Shown here: in pieces, positions 59,889 to 64,000 of the stretch
Position numbering within the stretch: the stretch's first letter is position 1
How the letters are laid out: each line of letters starts with the position of its first letter
Assembly: GCF_003977755.1 (NCBI RefSeq)
Contig: NZ_RQWN01000002.1
Coordinates: 1,116,001 to 1,180,000 of the forward strand
Direction: 5' to 3'
DNA: 64,000 nt
Source of the DNA: Haloterrigena salifodinae
GTDB lineage: Archaea; Halobacteriota; Halobacteria; Halobacteriales; Natrialbaceae
Program-made: the position numbers and the translations under genes
The notes under the pieces: generated by a model
The model's database searches: none
Told to the model about the DNA's origin: nothing
What the model saw: only the letters and a program-made list of their open reading frames with translations

Positions 59889-60668
59889 ATGACCGACTAC
59901 GAGGCGGCGATCCTCGACGTCGACGGCACGATCGTCCGCGGTGAGGAGTTGCTCCCGAACGCCACCAACGGCCTCCGCGACCTCGAGGACGCCGGCGTCG
60001 ATCGACTCCTGTTCTCGAACAACCCGACGCGCGGCAGCGATCACTACGGGGCGAAACTCGAGCCCCACGGGATCGACGTCGATCCGGCGACCGTCCTCAC
60101 CTCGGCGACGGTCTCGGCGGAGTACCTCGCGACGACCCATCCCGATGCGACGGTCTACCTCGTCGGCAGCGATCGGCTCCGGGCCATCCTCGAGGAGGCG
60201 ACCGTCGGATTGACCGACGACCCCGACGCCGCGGATGTCGTCCTGGGCTCGTTCGACGAGGAGTTCACCTTCGGCACGCTCTGGGAGTCGCTGCGAGCCC
60301 TCGAAGGCGACGTCCCCTTCTACGGGACCGATCCGGACGCGACGATCCCGATCGACGACGGCGAGATTCCCGGCTCCGGGGCGATCCTCGCTGCGATGGA
60401 GGCCGTCGCGGGCCGGGAGCCCGACGCGATCCTCGGGAAACCCTCGTCGGTCGCCGCGGCGGCGGCGATGGACCGCCTGAACGCCGCTCCCGACCGGACG
60501 CTGGTCGTCGGCGACCGCCTCAACACGGACATCGCGTTGGGAGAGCGAGCCGGCATGACGACGGCGCTCGTGTTGACCGGCGTGACCGACCGAGCCGATG
60601 TCGAGTCGTCCGAGATCCAGCCCGATCACGTCCTCGAGTCGCTGGCTGACGTCGCGACGCTGCTGTAG
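59889..60668 (+). CDS. HAD-IIA family phosphatase (NagD-like)
   Basis: The 259-residue hydrolase has the DxDGT nucleophile motif in AILDVDGTIVRGEELLPNA (D10 and D12), motif II FSNNPTRGSDHYGAKL, motif III lysine in LGKPSSVAAAAAMDRL and VGDRLNTDIALGERAGM for metal binding. It removes phosphate from nucleotides or sugar phosphates; members act as promiscuous cytoplasmic phosphatases. It is transcribed alone. Confidence 0.88.
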   Translation: MTDYEAAILDVDGTIVRGEELLPNATNGLRDLEDAGVDRLLFSNNPTRGSDHYGAKLEPHGIDVDPATVLTSATVSAEYLATTHPDATVYLVGSDRLRAILEEATVGLTDDPDAADVVLGSFDEEFTFGTLWESLRALEGDVPFYGTDPDATIPIDDGEIPGSGAILAAMEAVAGREPDAILGKPSSVAAAAAMDRLNAAPDRTLVVGDRLNTDIALGERAGMTTALVLTGVTDRADVESSEIQPDHVLESLADVATLL

Positions 60669-60813
60669 CGCTCCGCTCGGCGATCGCCGAGGCCCGCCGG
60701 CGAAGGATCGGTGACACGATCTCGAGTCGGTCCCGATCGGAATCGGACGGGCGTTCCTGCAACTCGTGTGCTCGAGAGACATATTTATGGGTAACAGTCA
60801 CGAACCGCTATCT

Positions 60814-61053
60814 ATGAAGGAACGAATCAAGCGCGTCTTGCTCCGAGCTCGGTACGCCGCGATCGGCGCGGCCGTCGGCGCCGCGATCGGCTCCGTCTTC
60901 AGTCGAAACGCCGCGAGTACCGGCGGTGCGATCGGCGCGATGACCGGTGCGACCATCGCTGACACCCGCGAGACGGCAACGGCCGTCCTCGAAGAGGCCA
61001 GAGAACAGGACTTCGTGCCGCTGTCGGAAGACGCCGATAGCGACTCGAACTGA
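60814..61053 (+). CDS. Small glycine-zipper membrane-associated protein (79 aa)
   Basis: The 79-residue protein starts MKERIKRVLLRARYAAIGAA and continues with small-residue runs AVGAAIGSVFSRNAASTGGA, a glycine-zipper pattern typical of small membrane-inserting proteins. The tail is acidic. ATATTTATGG at 60780-60789 sits 25-34 bases before the ATG, suggesting a leaderless start. An ATG nine codons upstream is possible but less likely. Function is unknown. Confidence 0.6.
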   Translation: MKERIKRVLLRARYAAIGAAVGAAIGSVFSRNAASTGGAIGAMTGATIADTRETATAVLEEAREQDFVPLSEDADSDSN

Positions 61054-61288
61054 ACTAGCTCCGTTTTCGCCGCGCGACCGAATCGACGGATCGCTCGGGC
61101 TCGGTTCCGAACGGCGGTCAGTCGGTAGTGTCTGCCGTCAACTTCCCATGCGGTCTCGAGCGATGGTAACCGGAGACGGACACCCCGGTCGCGGATGTAG
61201 GTCGGCGCCGCGCCGCCGGAGCCGCTCGGAATCGATCGATCGCTGACGCGGTCCGAGTCGACGGTCGTCCCGGCTGCTCTGTATTCGA

Positions 61289-61732
61289 TCAGCGGTCGCC
61301 GTCGCCCTCGAGTGCCGCCTGCCGTAGTGCTACTTCCTGTTCGCTGTCGGCGGTCAGCTCGGGCACCGCCGTCGGGTTCTTCTCGTCGTCGATCGCGACG
61401 TAGACGAAGTAGGATTCGGTCGTCATCTCCCGCTCCCGCGTCCGCAGGTCCTCGCGCTCGGCGACCAGCCGGACCTTTACACTCGAGGTGCCCGCGTCGT
61501 AGACGTAGGCCGTGATGTAGGCGGTGTCGCCGACGTGGATCGGCCGCTCGAAGTTCATTTGGTTGACGCGGGCCGTCACGCAGGTTTCGCCGGCGAACAG
61601 CATCGCGGACATGGCGCCAACCTCGTCCATCCATTTCATGACGGTGCCGCCGTGGGCCGTATCGAGCATGTTGGCGTGGTTGGGCTGGACCATCTCGCGA
61701 TTCTCGACGAGCGTCTCGATGAGATCGGTCAT
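61289..61732 (-). CDS. Acyl-CoA thioesterase, hot-dog fold
   Basis: The 147-residue protein starts MTDLIETLVENREMVQPNHA and has MLDTAHGGTVMKWMDEVGAM (about 22-41), the cytosolic acyl-CoA hydrolase signature with the catalytic acidic residue, and AYVYDAGTSSVKVRLVAERE. It hydrolyses acyl-CoA to free acid and CoA. The ATG at 61732 is preferred because the 18 codons upstream are variable. It is divergent from the TraB gene across an AT-rich inverted repeat. Confidence 0.87.
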   Translation of the reverse strand: MTDLIETLVENREMVQPNHANMLDTAHGGTVMKWMDEVGAMSAMLFAGETCVTARVNQMNFERPIHVGDTAYITAYVYDAGTSSVKVRLVAEREDLRTREREMTTESYFVYVAIDDEKNPTAVPELTADSEQEVALRQAALEGDGDR

Positions 61733-61807
61733 CGGTTGTTCGTTCGGGACGAGCACAAACACTCTTGTCGTCGCTTCGGCCCGCAATACCGCGGCGGTTC
61801 GTCGTGG

Positions 61808-61853
61808 GAAATAATTATATGCAATAAGTAAGAAATCGGAATTATTATTTCCT
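61808..61853. promoter_or_regulatory. AT-rich inverted repeat between thioesterase and TraB-family genes
   Basis: GGAAATAATT (61808-61817) is matched by AATTATTATTTCC (61841-61853), an inverted repeat with a 3-base insertion. It lies between the divergent starts at 61732 and 61898 and provides TATA-like sequence for both. Confidence 0.45.
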
Positions 61854-61897
61854 CCGGCTTCGATACTGGTAAAAGTCGTCGCCGAGTTGACTCGCTA

Positions 61898-63667
61898 ATG
61901 AGCGATGCAGGCGACGCCGACGTGCCGGCACCCCCCGATCCACCGGGTGACGAACCGGGCTCCGTCACCGTCCTCGGGACGGCCCACGTCTCGCAGTCGA
62001 GCGTCGACGAGGTCCACGAAACGATCGATCAGGAGCAACCAGACGTCGTCGCCGTGGAACTGGACGAGAACCGGTACCGCCAGATGCAGGGCGGCGCGCC
62101 GGACGACATCGAGGCGGGCGACCTCCTCTCGGGGAACACCGTCTTCCAGTTTCTGGCCTACTGGATGCTTTCCTACGTCCAGTCGCGGCTCGGCGACCAG
62201 TTCGACATCGAACCCGGCGCGGACATGCGCGCCGCCATCGAGTCCGCCGAACGCAACGGGAGCGGCGTCGCGCTGGTCGACCGGGACATCCAGGTGACGA
62301 TCCAGCGGTTCTGGCGCGGGCTCTCGATCACCGAGAAGCTGAAGATGGTCGGCGGGCTCGCGCTGGGGGTCACCGATCCCCGGACCATCGGGCTCTCCTT
62401 CGGCGCCATCGGCGGCGCCCTCGTCGGACTCCTCTTCGGGGCATTCCTCGCCCCGTTGTTGGGGCTGGGTGACACCCTGTTGCTCGGTATCAGCGGCTCG
62501 ACGACGCTGGCGTCCGCCGGTGCCGTCACCGCCGGGGCCTTCGGCGGCGCCCTCGTCGGACTTCTCTTTCTCCCCTCGCTCGAGTCGATCGGGAGATCGA
62601 ACGGCGTTGCTGGCGGGTTCACGATACGGATCCTCGCTGGAATGGGACTCGGAATCGCGGCCTGTCTCGCGCTCGTCGCGGCGGAGGTGTCCGTCGGGCC
62701 GTTCTCCGTCGGGACCTTCGAGAGCCTCGGCACCTACGCGATCCGCGGGACAGCCGGCATGCTCGCCGGCCTCGGCATCGGCGTCCTCGTCGGCGCGGTC
62801 GTCGGGCTCCTCCTCGACGGCATCAGCGGCGACGTCGACGAGATCGACGAGGTCGACATCGAGGAGATGACCGACGGCGACGTCGTTGCGGCGATGATGG
62901 AGGAGTTCCGCCAGTTCAGCCCGCGCGGGGCCAACGCCCTGATCGACGAACGCGACGCCTACATCGCTACCCACCTCCACCGGCTTCGCCAGCAGGGGTA
63001 CGACGTACTCGCCGTCGTCGGCGCCGGACACAAGGCCGGCATCGAGCGCCACCTCCAGAACCCCTCGGAGATCCCGTCCCTCGAGTCGCTGTCGGGGACG
63101 ACCTCGAGCAGCCGGTTCTCGCCGCTGAAGATCGTCGGCTACCTGCTGACGCTCGGCTTCGTCGCCTTCTTCTTCCTCCTGGTCATGGCCGGCGTTCAGG
63201 ACACATTCCTGCTTCAGCTGTTCGGAGCGTGGTTCCTGATTAACGGAATCTTCGCGTTCACGCTCGCCCGCCTCGCTGGCGCGCGCTGGATCAGCGCGGG
63301 CGTCGGCGGGGCCGTCGCCTGGCTGACGAGCATCAACCCGCTGCTGGCGCCGGGCTGGTTCGCCGGCTACGTCGAACTCAAATACCGACCGGTCAACGTC
63401 CGGGACATCCAGACGCTAAACGAGATCATCGACGACACCGAGCGCCCGATCGAGGAGGCCTTCGCCGACATGTTCGAGGTGCCGCTGTTCCGGCTCATCA
63501 TGATCGTCGCGCTGACCAACATCGGAAGCATGATCGCGAGCTTCCTGTTCGTGGTTGGCGTGTTGCCGTGGCTGGCGCCCGAAATCGGTGGGATCAACGC
63601 CCTGTTCAACGAGCTCTTCCGCGGGGCCGAGAACACGCTCGAGCTGCTCCGAGGGCTGTTGACATGA
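61898..63667 (+). CDS. TraB/GumN-family membrane protein
   Basis: The 589-residue protein has an N-terminal TraB domain: VTVLGTAHVSQSSVDEVHET (about 23-42), VVAVELDENRYRQM and NGSGVALVDRDIQVTIQRFW, the latter with the acidic active-site pattern. Glycine-rich helices follow (about 155-300), then a second domain piece with HLHRLRQQGYDVLAVVGAGH and four to six C-terminal helices. TraB relatives are thought to be proteases; the haloarchaeal form is unstudied. The next gene, a putative M50 protease, overlaps by 4 bases. Confidence 0.85.
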   Translation: MSDAGDADVPAPPDPPGDEPGSVTVLGTAHVSQSSVDEVHETIDQEQPDVVAVELDENRYRQMQGGAPDDIEAGDLLSGNTVFQFLAYWMLSYVQSRLGDQFDIEPGADMRAAIESAERNGSGVALVDRDIQVTIQRFWRGLSITEKLKMVGGLALGVTDPRTIGLSFGAIGGALVGLLFGAFLAPLLGLGDTLLLGISGSTTLASAGAVTAGAFGGALVGLLFLPSLESIGRSNGVAGGFTIRILAGMGLGIAACLALVAAEVSVGPFSVGTFESLGTYAIRGTAGMLAGLGIGVLVGAVVGLLLDGISGDVDEIDEVDIEEMTDGDVVAAMMEEFRQFSPRGANALIDERDAYIATHLHRLRQQGYDVLAVVGAGHKAGIERHLQNPSEIPSLESLSGTTSSSRFSPLKIVGYLLTLGFVAFFFLLVMAGVQDTFLLQLFGAWFLINGIFAFTLARLAGARWISAGVGGAVAWLTSINPLLAPGWFAGYVELKYRPVNVRDIQTLNEIIDDTERPIEEAFADMFEVPLFRLIMIVALTNIGSMIASFLFVVGVLPWLAPEIGGINALFNELFRGAENTLELLRGLLT

Positions 63668-64000
63668 GCGTCCGCGCGCGGTCGCGGTCGGAGCCGGAGC
63701 TGACCTTCAGCGACCGGGAGCTGATCGATCTCGCCGTCGCGTGGGTGACGCTGTCGGTCGCGTTCTCGCTGATATTCGCGCCGATCCAGAACGGCGCCGA
63801 CGTCGGCTACTTCCTCGGGATGGTCGGGTTCAGTCTCGTCACCGTCGGGGTCGCCTTCCTGTTACACGAGCTCGCACACAAGGTCGTCGCGATCGAACAC
63901 GGCCAGATCGCCGAGTTCCGAGCGGACTACCAGATGCTGTTTCTGGCTCTCATGGGCGCGCTCGTCGGCTTCCTCTTCGCCGCCCCTGGTGCCGTCTACC
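63664..64000 (+). CDS. M50-type zinc metalloprotease, N-terminal part (runs off the window)
   Basis: 112 codons are present. The hydrophobic protein has the HExxH zinc motif in FLLHELAHKVVAIEHG (about 67-82), as in site-2-type intramembrane proteases, flanked by membrane helices. The ATG overlaps the TraB stop (ATGA), so the two are coupled. It probably cuts membrane proteins. The C-terminal aspartate ligand lies beyond the window. Confidence 0.8.
   Translation, partial: MSVRARSRSEPELTFSDRELIDLAVAWVTLSVAFSLIFAPIQNGADVGYFLGMVGFSLVTVGVAFLLHELAHKVVAIEHGQIAEFRADYQMLFLALMGALVGFLFAAPGAVY

Overview
The window is chromosomal DNA from a haloarchaeon, most like Natrialbales-type genera such as Haloterrigena or Natrinema. 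It is GC-rich, its proteins are very acidic, and many starts are leaderless behind AT-rich TATA boxes. It carries archaeal and haloarchaeal marker genes: a proteasome beta subunit, GTP cyclohydrolase III, the methylaspartate cycle, and haloarchaea-only families such as DUF555, DUF5783, DUF5785 and DUF6159. No rRNA, CRISPR array or intact insertion sequence was seen.

Layout. (1) 1-6.4 kb: urease (ureB, start of ureC) reads leftward and the urea ABC transporter urtABCDE reads rightward, separated by a long regulatory region; two tiny ORFs are chained by 4-base overlaps into urtA. (2) 6.4-22.7 kb: housekeeping and conserved hypotheticals: an HTH-CBS regulator, DUF555, psmB, a sugar-type oxidoreductase divergent from a ThuA-like gene, an eIF2B-like protein, a Gdx/SugE transporter, an Mrp ATPase, a phasin-like coiled-coil protein, a uracil-DNA glycosylase relative, tRNA-Ser and several membrane proteins. 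(3) 22.7-29.4 kb: a methylaspartate-cycle cluster (lyase, hydratase, ammonia-lyase, glutamate mutase, CoA transferase). (4) 29.5-34.9 kb: a compact leftward defence island of lower GC: an McrB-like AAA+ protein with two candidate reader domains, an McrC-like nuclease, a gene remnant, and a HepT/MntA toxin-antitoxin pair whose antitoxin carries a DNA-binding domain and has a palindromic operator at its start. (5) 35-50.9 kb: GTP cyclohydrolase III, a CBS protein, pgk, tRNA-Thr, an HTTM protein, a 2-oxoacid dehydrogenase operon with a split E2, and an acyl-CoA synthetase/enoyl-CoA hydratase pair. (6) 51-54.8 kb: one 1256-residue protein with an actin/MreB-like N-terminus, a coiled coil of over 800 residues and a C-terminal membrane anchor. 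(7) 54.9-64 kb: an MFS transporter, an M20 peptidase flanked by two paralogous acidic proteins, small membrane proteins, a HAD hydrolase, a thioesterase, a TraB-family membrane protein and the start of an M50 metalloprotease.

The strongest candidates for undescribed biology are the actin-fold/coiled-coil/membrane protein, the two-reader McrBC-like system beside HepT/MntA, the leader-ORF chain in front of urtA, and a matching hairpin cassette that copies the T-arm in both orientations behind both tRNA genes. All names come from reading motifs and known family patterns; no database search was run.
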